In this document: in pieces, positions 6,732 through 12,931 of the stretch
How positions within the stretch are numbered: position 1 is the stretch's first letter
Layout of the letters: every line of letters begins with the position of its first letter
The notes under the pieces: generated by a model
Databases searched by the model: none
Told to the model about the DNA's origin: nothing
What the model saw: the letters and a program-made list of their open reading frames with translations, nothing else
From: RGIG8368 sp045540275
GTDB lineage: Bacteria > Verrucomicrobiota > Kiritimatiellia > RFP12 > UBA1067
Assembly: GCA_045540275.1 (NCBI GenBank)
Contig: JAZQGX010000200.1
Location: 1-17,447, forward strand
Length of the DNA: 17,447 nucleotides
Direction: 5' to 3'
Made by a program: the position numbers and the translations under genes

Positions 6732-9167
6732 CTACTGCTGAACGCGGCGCTTTACACCGGGCTTAGCCCCTCTGGAGTTCCAGCGGAACGCGCGAACGGA
6801 GAACGGCTTCATCAGCTCTTTTAGATCATCGTCTTCGAAGACGCTCTTTATGCGCTTGCCGACAGCCTCCTTGACCGCAGGCGTGGGAATGGCATGAGGG
6901 CTGGGATTGACGACAATCGCAGTTCCTTTCACCTCGTTTCCGCAAACAATGCCATAAAGCAACCGCCCGCTGTTCTTCTTGATTTCCTTCTGTTCTCCAC
7001 CCTCATTGGTAATCTGGGTGTAGAAGATAGGCTCCGTGAACGGACGGCGCTCCGGACAGAGCAAATCGGGTTCGAGCTTCTTGATCTTTGAGATGACATC
7101 CGTCAAATACTGCTGCGCCTCGGGCACATAGGACAGGCCCTTCCCATGCCCCTCATCCCATGCATACCACATCAGGCCGCGCACGCCGCGCGCAATCGGA
7201 ATGAACGCCGTCATCAGGAAGTCAGGATAGGTCTCGAAACCGAACGCGCTGACGACCATCATGACCGGCTTGTTGAAATTCACCGCCGCATTCGCCGCAT
7301 TGTACGAATTGGCGTAGGCGGCGTAATTCTGCTGCTCGGTATTCAGTTTTTTGTTGATGTAATAAAGATCGGGAGCGATGATGTCAGCACCGTTCTGGAT
7401 ATAGCGGAACCGAGGCGCGTTGTAATGGATTACGGTCCTCGGATGGAATTTGTCCTTTTCCAGAATCCGCGAAAAGGCAAACGAAAGCTCTGCATGCTTC
7501 TCGTGCAGCGGCTCATCGGGCAGATACCACATCAGCATGGACTTGAGCGGCGAATACTTCGCCGGCATGTGATGGAGACCTTCGGTATATTTTTCGTTGT
7601 TTTCGAAAAACACCTTGAGGCCATGCTCCTCGGCGGCGATGAACGACTCGTTTTTGCGAGAAAGCCACTGGAAGGTGGTAACCGTATTGAATCCGATGGG
7701 AAGCACATCCGGATACTGATGCATCTTGAGATGATAGATCACCAGCGGGAAGAACGGCTTGCCGTCGACCAACATGGTCATATCCTCGTCCATGATGACC
7801 CCGCCGGGGTGATCGTTGCCGCGGACCTCGAATTTGTTCTCGGCCGCGTAGACTTTTCCTTGGGACTGGAACTTCACCATTGCCCGATATTTATCTGAAA
7901 CGGGCAGATCCATCGGAAGATCGACGGAGATTTCAAACTCGGTCTGCTTCAGGTCGTTGCCGGCTTCAACCACCTTGCGCGCAAGCTGACGACCTTGCGG
8001 ATCGAGGATCGTGAGGGACATCCTGTCTGCCGCGGTCCTGCCATTGAGGGGATTTGCGTTGACGATGAACTTGACGCTCTTTACGCGGCGCGAAACGGAA
8101 AGTACGTTGCGGTAGCGCGGTCCGCGAACCGCCAGATACGGCTCGGTTTTTCCGGAAAGCAGCGGAATGCTCACCGTTCCCTCGCTGTTGCCGATGGAGA
8201 GCGTAGCTTCGACATCTGTACTTTCGGCCAATTCGTAGGGGATGACGAATCCGACATCGGAGGTATCCTTGATTTTGGAGAACGGCTTTACGATTTTACG
8301 CTCGCTTTCCCCCTGCTTGATTGTCAGCGCAGCCTTGCCGATACCGGAACCCCACATCGGGTCGAAACGCATGAACATGCGCTGCTTGCCGGGCAACAGC
8401 TCCATGCGCTTGCATCGGAGCGGCTTTAGGCCGAGACGGCTGCAAGCCAAATAGCAACGCAAATCGGCCGCAACGGAGGTCCAGCGCTGCTGCATTGACG
8501 AAACGTAGATGAAGCCGCGCCCCTGATGGCGCACGACGGTAACGGGATGGAATCCGCCCTTTTCGCTGCAAGTTGCAACGATATCCCACCCTTCGATCTT
8601 CTTCAAACAGTGCCATTGGCTGCATTCGTAATCGACCTTCATCGGGAAATTGCGCAACGGATGTCCGGGCTTGGTGTCGTAGACCCAGCCGTTGGTGACG
8701 CGATCGGGGAAGCCGTTGCAGCCGGTAGGATGCATGGTGACGCCATCTGTCAGCCACTCGACGAATTTCTGGTAGAACGCGCCGTTACAAGCGTCGAAGA
8801 TGCAAAAACCACCGCCGCGGTTAACCCAATCCTTGAAATCGGCGGCATAAGGCTCCAAATCCTTGGTCAGGTTGAGGTTCAATGCGGACATGACCAAATC
8901 GAATTCGTCAAGACGCTGAATGGCCTCAGTCATGTTGTCGCTTTGGAAAAGCTCGTTTTCGATTCCCAGCTTGTCGAGCGCATGTTTGTAGATGTTTTTC
9001 TCGGGGTCCCAAGAGACGATGACCATAACTCTGCAACGCGACGGCGGAAGTGCTTTTTCGGCAGACGGAGCTATCTTTTGACCGATTGCGTTCTCTTCGG
9101 CCTTGACGGCGGCAGATTGCGCAAACGCCCACGAACACAACAACAGCAATACTGACAGAATCCTCAT
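6732..9167 (-). CDS. Secreted ThuA/GATase-like and TIM-barrel glycoside-hydrolase-like protein
   Basis: This 811-aa exported protein begins with a clear signal peptide (hydrophobic core at 3-12, probable cleavage after AFA at about residue 16). Residues about 44-250 resemble a ThuA/class-I glutamine-amidotransferase-like fold: CRVMVIVSWD at the start, FDLVMSALNLN in the middle, then VNRGGGFCIFDACNGA. Residues about 250-455 look like beta-sandwich modules. From about 460 a TIM-barrel-like region starts with DGKPFFPLVIYH and carries acidic motifs WYLPDEP and WYAWDEG, as in glycoside-hydrolase-type barrels. A short beta-rich tail ends the protein. It probably acts on a polysaccharide or glycoside in the periplasm or outside. 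No substrate or GH family can be assigned by eye. The ATG at 9167 has a strong GGGGGG ribosome site 4 nt upstream. It is monocistronic, with its own promoter and terminator. Confidence 0.75.
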   Translation of the reverse strand: MRILSVLLLLCSWAFAQSAAVKAEENAIGQKIAPSAEKALPPSRCRVMVIVSWDPEKNIYKHALDKLGIENELFQSDNMTEAIQRLDEFDLVMSALNLNLTKDLEPYAADFKDWVNRGGGFCIFDACNGAFYQKFVEWLTDGVTMHPTGCNGFPDRVTNGWVYDTKPGHPLRNFPMKVDYECSQWHCLKKIEGWDIVATCSEKGGFHPVTVVRHQGRGFIYVSSMQQRWTSVAADLRCYLACSRLGLKPLRCKRMELLPGKQRMFMRFDPMWGSGIGKAALTIKQGESERKIVKPFSKIKDTSDVGFVIPYELAESTDVEATLSIGNSEGTVSIPLLSGKTEPYLAVRGPRYRNVLSVSRRVKSVKFIVNANPLNGRTAADRMSLTILDPQGRQLARKVVEAGNDLKQTEFEISVDLPMDLPVSDKYRAMVKFQSQGKVYAAENKFEVRGNDHPGGVIMDEDMTMLVDGKPFFPLVIYHLKMHQYPDVLPIGFNTVTTFQWLSRKNESFIAAEEHGLKVFFENNEKYTEGLHHMPAKYSPLKSMLMWYLPDEPLHEKHAELSFAFSRILEKDKFHPRTVIHYNAPRFRYIQNGADIIAPDLYYINKKLNTEQQNYAAYANSYNAANAAVNFNKPVMMVVSAFGFETYPDFLMTAFIPIARGVRGLMWYAWDEGHGKGLSYVPEAQQYLTDVISKIKKLEPDLLCPERRPFTEPIFYTQITNEGGEQKEIKKNSGRLLYGIVCGNEVKGTAIVVNPSPHAIPTPAVKEAVGKRIKSVFEDDDLKELMKPFSVRAFRWNSRGAKPGVKRRVQQ

Positions 9168-9212
9168 TTATCCCCCCTTGATAAATCAACTCGTTCCAAC
9201 CTTGCAAAGTGT

Positions 9213-9241
9213 AGTATATAATTATTCGACAAGTGTGACAA
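9213..9241 (-). promoter_or_regulatory. Sigma-70-type promoter for the ThuA-like/TIM-barrel gene
   Basis: On the minus strand TTGTCA (9236-9241) and TATACT (9213-9218) are spaced by exactly 17 nt. The predicted start near 9206 gives a leader of about 40 nt containing the G-rich ribosome site just before the ATG at 9167. Confidence 0.75.
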
Positions 9242-9272
9242 GACAATTAAGGAGAAACCGGGGGCAGGACGC

Positions 9273-9389
9273 TCACTTCTCATGCTTACCGGTTGGACTG
9301 TGGATGCAACCGGAGCCGCTGGAGGTTGAACCGCACCAGATGCACTTGTTTCCGCCGGGGCCATGACGGTGTTTACGCGTAATTCGATA
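9273..9389 (-). pseudogene. Zinc-knuckle-like short reading frame without a normal start codon
   Basis: Between the phosphodiesterase and the next promoter, one minus-strand frame runs from just after a TGA (9390-9392) to a TGA at 9273. It encodes a segment with the pattern NKCIWCGS, then GSGCIHSPTGKHEK: C-x2-C-G-S, then G-C-x2-S-P and H. This resembles compact metal-binding tails that I have seen described in bacterial proteins but cannot name. There is no in-frame ATG, GTG or TTG. The only candidate is an ATT at 9383 with GGTGA six bases upstream, which would give 36 residues. More likely it is the surviving 3' end of a decayed gene, since it is out of frame with the preceding phosphodiesterase. 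It could also be a chance frame, though the cysteine/histidine spacing argues against that. Confidence 0.35.
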
Positions 9390-9397
9390 TCACCGCA

Positions 9398-10225
9398 CTA
9401 ACGGTTATTCCGGTACCCTTCCAGAAGCTTCTTCGCACAGTTAGTGGTGAGCGTCTGCGCTCCCCGATTGAATGCTTCAACCGCATTGGGCAGGTCATCA
9501 ATCGTCCAAACATGAAATTCGTATCCCGCATCGCGAATCGCTTTTATGTAATCGCTCGTTACAATCTGCCTCCGATAGCGACAATCAACCCCGTTGACAC
9601 CAAGTTTCTTCAACGTTGCTATCGTCTCGCCAGCTGACGCGTAACGCCCATTCTCTATCGGAGAGATCAAATAAAGCGTTTTATATTCGGGCAACACCCG
9701 CTTCAATTCCCTGCAAGATGCCTGATTAAAAGATATGAACAGCACATTCTCCGGATTAGCCTGCTTTTGTGCGTTAAAAATTTTCTTGATATATGGCACA
9801 ATTTCAGGACCGGTTTTTACTTCAACATATATCCAACGTCCGTCGCGAGCTAACTCCAATACCTCTTCCAGAAGTGCCGGACGAGTTCCTGCATATTTAG
9901 AACCTTTCCACTTCCCCCACGACCCGACATCTATTTTCTCAAGCTCCGCCCACGCAACTTGATTACACTTGTTGGTATTCGCTCCGCCAGTTGTCCGCGT
10001 TAAGTTCCTGTCGTGAAATGTAAACACCCGCCCGTCTTTTGAAAGATAAACATCACATTCAAATCCAAAACCTCTGCTGACCGCCATTTTATAAGCCGGC
10101 ATCGTGTTTTCAGGAGCATCTATAGATTCCCCCCGATGGGAAATAAGCGTGTTATATGCCGGTTTCGCCGCCATAACACAAGCTGCAAAAAAGAACGCTG
10201 ATAATAGCACACTGGATTTGTTCAT
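9398..10225 (-). CDS. Secreted glycerophosphodiester phosphodiesterase
   Basis: Hydrolyses glycerophosphodiesters to sn-glycerol-3-phosphate and an alcohol, probably in the periplasm. The 275-aa product starts with a signal peptide (hydrophobic 6-19, probable cleavage after VMAA). The GDPD TIM-barrel signatures follow: SHRG (29-32), APENT (37-41), the metal pair ExD (E56, D58), TFHD (69-72), a later YVEVK strand, and WTID near the C-terminus. Catalytic histidines H30 and H71 are present. The ATG at 10225 is chosen because GGAGGGGG precedes it by a few bases; an upstream in-frame start would place extra residues before the signal peptide. The gene follows the nusG terminator, so it needs its own promoter. 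A TATCAT -10-like hexamer lies upstream but no convincing -35 was found. GlpQ- or UgpQ-like roles are possible. Confidence 0.93.
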   Translation of the reverse strand: MNKSSVLLSAFFFAACVMAAKPAYNTLISHRGESIDAPENTMPAYKMAVSRGFGFECDVYLSKDGRVFTFHDRNLTRTTGGANTNKCNQVAWAELEKIDVGSWGKWKGSKYAGTRPALLEEVLELARDGRWIYVEVKTGPEIVPYIKKIFNAQKQANPENVLFISFNQASCRELKRVLPEYKTLYLISPIENGRYASAGETIATLKKLGVNGVDCRYRRQIVTSDYIKAIRDAGYEFHVWTIDDLPNAVEAFNRGAQTLTTNCAKKLLEGYRNNR

Positions 10226-10260
10226 ACCCCCTCCAATAACAGGCTGTTTGATGATAATGC

Positions 10261-10296
10261 AAAAAACGGCAGCATCCTGCGACACCACCGTTTTTT
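10261..10296 (-). terminator. Terminator after nusG
   Basis: The arms AAAAAACGG (10261-10269) and CCGTTTTTT (10288-10296) pair over 9 bp. The intervening 18 nt can form a small GCAG/CTGC inner stem. On the minus strand the hairpin ends in a six-T run. It begins 21 nt after the nusG stop. The symmetrical A and T tracts would allow bidirectional action, though nothing on the plus strand needs it. Confidence 0.8.
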
Positions 10297-10317
10297 AACG
10301 CTCTCTAAAAATACACA

Positions 10318-10917
10318 CTATTGCTTAGGCGCTTCTTCAACATAACGCTCAACCTGCCAGTATTCAAGTTCTACCGGCGCCGAACGTCCGAAGATGGCAA
10401 CCGAAACCTTAAGCTTACCGTGTTCTGGATCAACTTCATCAACCGTTCCGCAAAATGACATGAACGGTCCATCGGTAATCTTAACCATTTCACCCGGGTC
10501 GTACTTAACTTTGGGCTTGGCTTTCTTTGCCGCCAACTCGTCTTCTCCGCCGGGATTGATGATATTGGCTACCTCCTCAGGGGTGAGGGGCGAGGGCTTG
10601 TCGCCACCGACAAATCCCAAAAATCCATTGGTCGCACGCAGGAATCGCCATGTGGGCTCCAGCAACTCTCGACGCTTGTCGTAAAGCTTGAGCTGCACAA
10701 GCACATATCCAGGAAAAACTTTGCGGGTAATAGTCGTCTTTTTGCCGTTGCGAACTTCCGAAACGCGCTCGACAGGGATAACGGCATCGCCTATATACTC
10801 GCCCATCTCCTCGCTCTTGACGCGCGCCAAAATCGACTTCTGGACTTTTTGCTCCTGACCTGTCAATGTATGCAACACATACCAATCGGTCGGTCTGCTG
10901 TTACCGTTCTCATCCAT
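10318..10917 (-). CDS. nusG: Transcription termination/antitermination factor NusG
   Basis: Binds RNA polymerase to promote processive elongation, and couples to Rho and ribosomal protein S10. The 199-aa product has the NGN domain with DWYVLHTLTGQEQKV near the N-terminus and RKVFPGYVLVQ in the middle. The C-terminal KOW domain is recognisable by DPGEMVKITDGPFMSFCGTV. A lysine-rich linker between them (KKAKPKVK) is slightly long. The ATG at 10917 is chosen over a TTG at 10935 because GGGGA lies 7 nt upstream. It follows secE by 23 nt, the standard order. Instead of rplK and the other stalk ribosomal genes, a terminator follows directly, so this operon ends here. Confidence 0.97.
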   Translation of the reverse strand: MDENGNSRPTDWYVLHTLTGQEQKVQKSILARVKSEEMGEYIGDAVIPVERVSEVRNGKKTTITRKVFPGYVLVQLKLYDKRRELLEPTWRFLRATNGFLGFVGGDKPSPLTPEEVANIINPGGEDELAAKKAKPKVKYDPGEMVKITDGPFMSFCGTVDEVDPEHGKLKVSVAIFGRSAPVELEYWQVERYVEEAPKQ

Positions 10918-10940
10918 GACGGAATCCCCAAACAAAGACT

Positions 10941-11144
10941 TTACTTCAAAACGACATCCAAAATCAGCATTATCGCTTTGTCAATGCATAGCACGATTCC
11001 GGCCAGAATGACAATAAACATCAACACCACAGCAGTGGAGTCGATAAGCTCTTGACGTCCAGGCCAAACAATCTTTTTGAACTCTATGCCGACCTCATTC
11101 AAATATGAAGTCAATGCGTTACCGCTTTTCTTTTCGTCTGTCAT
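10941..11144 (-). CDS. secE: Preprotein translocase subunit SecE
   Basis: Small essential membrane subunit that clamps SecY in the translocon. The 67-aa product has the short amphipathic segment with EFKKIVWPGRQEL, the SecE signature, followed by a single TM helix at about 38-60. This is the minimal one-helix form found in most bacteria. The ATG at 11144 gives MTDEKKSG. The upstream GGTGA is only 2 nt away, so the ribosome site is poor and the in-frame GTG or TTG just upstream are alternatives. It begins 17 nt after the CCA end of tRNA-Trp and so is probably released by processing of a shared transcript with tuf and rpmG. Confidence 0.95.
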   Translation of the reverse strand: MTDEKKSGNALTSYLNEVGIEFKKIVWPGRQELIDSTAVVLMFIVILAGIVLCIDKAIMLILDVVLK

Positions 11145-11161
11145 AGTCACCAACGCAAAAA

Positions 11162-11235
11162 TGGCAGGGTAGGAGGGAATCGAACCCCCATAGGCGGTTT
11201 TGGAGACCGCTGCACTGCCATTGTGCTACTACCCT
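11162..11235 (-). tRNA. trnW: tRNA-Trp (anticodon CCA)
   Basis: A full cloverleaf can be drawn. The acceptor arms AGGGTAG and CTACCCT pair over 7 bp, the D arm is GCAC/GTGC, and the anticodon stem GCGGT/ACCGC encloses CTCCAAA with anticodon CCA. The T loop contains TTCGATT. Discriminator G is followed by an encoded CCA. It sits 7 nt after the rpmG stop and 17 nt before secE. Confidence 0.97.
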
Positions 11236-11242
11236 ATTGTGA

Positions 11243-11395
11243 TTACTTCACTTCTTTATGCACGGTGTGACGGCGCTCGTTCGGGCAATACTTCTTGAGT
11301 TCAACCCGTTCGGTCATCGTCTTTTTATTGCGAGTCGTGGTGTAATTACGACGCTTGCATTCGGTGCAAGCCAAAATCGCTAAATCTCTGGGCAT
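11243..11395 (-). CDS. rpmG: 50S ribosomal protein L33
   Basis: Small component of the large ribosomal subunit. The 50-aa product carries the L33 pattern LACTECKRRNYTTTRNKK and ends VELKKYC followed by HTVHKE. The first metal pair is present (C10, C13) and so is C37, but the fourth position of the usual C-x2-C is glutamate (CPNE, E40), making it a partial zinc-ribbon form. The ATG at 11395 is chosen because L33 begins MPRDLAIL-like; the longer frame upstream covers the hairpin region. A GAAGG lies 10 nt upstream. It lies between tuf and tRNA-Trp, as in several bacterial tuf-secE-nusG clusters. Confidence 0.95.
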   Translation of the reverse strand: MPRDLAILACTECKRRNYTTTRNKKTMTERVELKKYCPNERRHTVHKEVK

Positions 11396-11410
11396 AGGAT
11401 AAACGCCTTC

Positions 11411-11473
11411 CCATTTCGCTGCTGAGTGAAATGGCGTTCCGTTCCAAACGCGCGAACATTCGGAACGGAACGC
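11411..11473 (-). other. Two adjoining hairpins in the tuf-rpmG intergenic leader
   Basis: A perfect 12-bp inverted repeat (11434-11445 with 11462-11473, core GCGTTCCGTTCC) closes a 16-nt loop. It directly abuts a 7-bp hairpin (11411-11417 with 11428-11434, CCATTTC/GAAATGG). Neither is followed by a T tract on the minus strand, so they look more like processing, stability or attenuation structures than intrinsic terminators. They fill most of the 102 nt between tuf and rpmG and could set the large expression difference needed between EF-Tu and L33. Confidence 0.6.
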
Positions 11474-11497
11474 GCTCACATCACAGGAGACGAAATG

Positions 11498-12706
11498 TTA
11501 TTTAATGATCGATTCGACCTGTCCGGCACCAACAGTACGGCCACCTTCACGGATAGCGAACGTCATGTTGTTTTCCAGAGCAACAGGCGAAATCAACTTA
11601 ACAGTGATCGTCACGTGGTCGCCAGGCATAACCATTTCGACGCCTTCAGGAAGGGTGATGTCACCAGTTACGTCCGTGGTACGGATGTAGAACTGAGGAC
11701 GATATCCCTTGAAGAACGCCGTGTGGCGGCCGCCTTCTTCCTTGGTCAAAACGTAGATCTGACCCTTGAACTCGGTGTGAGGAGTGATCGACTTGGGAGC
11801 AGCCAAAACCTGACCACGCTCGACGTCTTCCTTCTTCGTGCCGCGGAGCAAGCAGCCGACGTTATCGCCAGCCTGACCCTGCTCGAGGGACTTGCGGAAC
11901 ATTTCAACACCGGTGACCACCGTGGTCGCGGTAGGACGCAAGCCGATGATTTCGACCTGATCGTTGACCTTGATGATACCGCGCTCGACACGACCGGTAA
12001 CCACGGTGCCGCGGCCTTCGATCGAGAAGATGTCTTCGATAGGCATCAGGAAGGGCTTGTCCAGAACGCGGGCAGGCTCGGGAATGTATTCGTCAAGAGC
12101 CTTGAGGAGGTTCTTGATGCATTCGCACTCAGGAGCGGCCGGATCGGTTGCCTTGGTCGCAGGAAGAGCCGAACCACGAATGATCGGGGTTTCTGCGCCA
12201 TCAAAATTGTACTTGCTGAGGAGGTCGCGGATTTCTTCTTCGACGAGGTCGAGAAGTTCGACGTCGTCAACGAGGTCGACCTTGTTCAAGAACACGACGA
12301 TTTTAGGAACGCCGACCTGACGGGCGAGCAACACGTGTTCCTTGGTCTGGGGCATGGGGCCGTCAGCCGCGGAAACCACGAGGATGGCGCCGTCCATCTG
12401 AGCAGCACCGGTAATCATGTTCTTGACGTAGTCAGCGTGTCCCGGGCAGTCGACGTGCGCATAGTGACGGGCGTCTGAGCTATATTCAACATGGGACGTA
12501 GCAATCGTCAAAATTTTCGTCGGGTCGCGGCGACCGGCAGATTCGGAAGCCTTTGCAACCTGATCGTAGGAAATATCGTTAGCCATGCCGGAAAGGGCCT
12601 GGACGTGGGTAATTGCAGAGGTCAACGTGGTCTTGCCATGGTCGACGTGACCGATCGTGCCGACGTTGACGTGCGGTTTATCGCGCACAAATGTTTCTTT
12701 AGCCAT
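11498..12706 (-). CDS. tuf: Elongation factor Tu
   Basis: GTPase that delivers aminoacyl-tRNA to the ribosome. The 402-aa product has the P-loop GHVDHGKT (19-26), the DCPGH switch II motif (86-90), NKVD for guanine recognition, and the two C-terminal beta-barrel domains ending VGAGQVESIIK. Switch I is unusual. Where most EF-Tu proteins have ARGITINTSHVEY, this one reads GRRDPTKILTIATSHVEY, a net insertion of about five residues relative to E. coli EF-Tu, while the key threonine (T67) and the SHVEY tail remain. The ATG at 12706 has GGAG 7 nt upstream. It lies 51 nt downstream of tRNA-Thr and is probably co-transcribed with it and with rpmG, tRNA-Trp, secE and nusG. Confidence 0.98.
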   Translation of the reverse strand: MAKETFVRDKPHVNVGTIGHVDHGKTTLTSAITHVQALSGMANDISYDQVAKASESAGRRDPTKILTIATSHVEYSSDARHYAHVDCPGHADYVKNMITGAAQMDGAILVVSAADGPMPQTKEHVLLARQVGVPKIVVFLNKVDLVDDVELLDLVEEEIRDLLSKYNFDGAETPIIRGSALPATKATDPAAPECECIKNLLKALDEYIPEPARVLDKPFLMPIEDIFSIEGRGTVVTGRVERGIIKVNDQVEIIGLRPTATTVVTGVEMFRKSLEQGQAGDNVGCLLRGTKKEDVERGQVLAAPKSITPHTEFKGQIYVLTKEEGGRHTAFFKGYRPQFYIRTTDVTGDITLPEGVEMVMPGDHVTITVKLISPVALENNMTFAIREGGRTVGAGQVESIIK

Positions 12707-12757
12707 TGCTGAACTCCATCCTGTGATTGTGATGAATTAAACAAATAAAGAAAGACA

Positions 12758-12833
<76 letters not shown>

Positions 12834-12891
12834 TTTTCTTTCCGTCACCCTCTCGCGCGAAAACGGTTCGCACGAAGGAAAACGCGCCAAC

Positions 12892-12918
12892 ACTATCAAA
12901 ATTTTCGTGGCATGGCAA
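12892..12918 (-). promoter_or_regulatory. Possible promoter for the tRNA-Thr-tuf-nusG cluster
   Basis: On the minus strand TTGCCA (12913-12918) and GATAGT (12892-12897) lie 15 nt apart, just after the VWA gene stop and about 60 nt before tRNA-Thr. The spacing is short and the -10 matches only four of six bases, so this is the best candidate rather than a firm call. Confidence 0.3.
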
Positions 12919-12931
12919 GCCTAAAATGAAA

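Noticed and set aside
9289..9313. CCGGTTG/CAACCGG inverted repeat as a terminator for the phosphodiesterase gene
   Set aside because: The 7-bp stem lies inside the zinc-knuckle frame and is not followed by a T tract on the minus strand.
9164..9364. 66-codon minus-strand frame rich in Ala/Pro between the phosphodiesterase and the ThuA-like gene
   Set aside because: It spans the promoter and ribosome site of the next gene and has no ribosome site or family match; the overlapping zinc-knuckle frame is the more meaningful reading.
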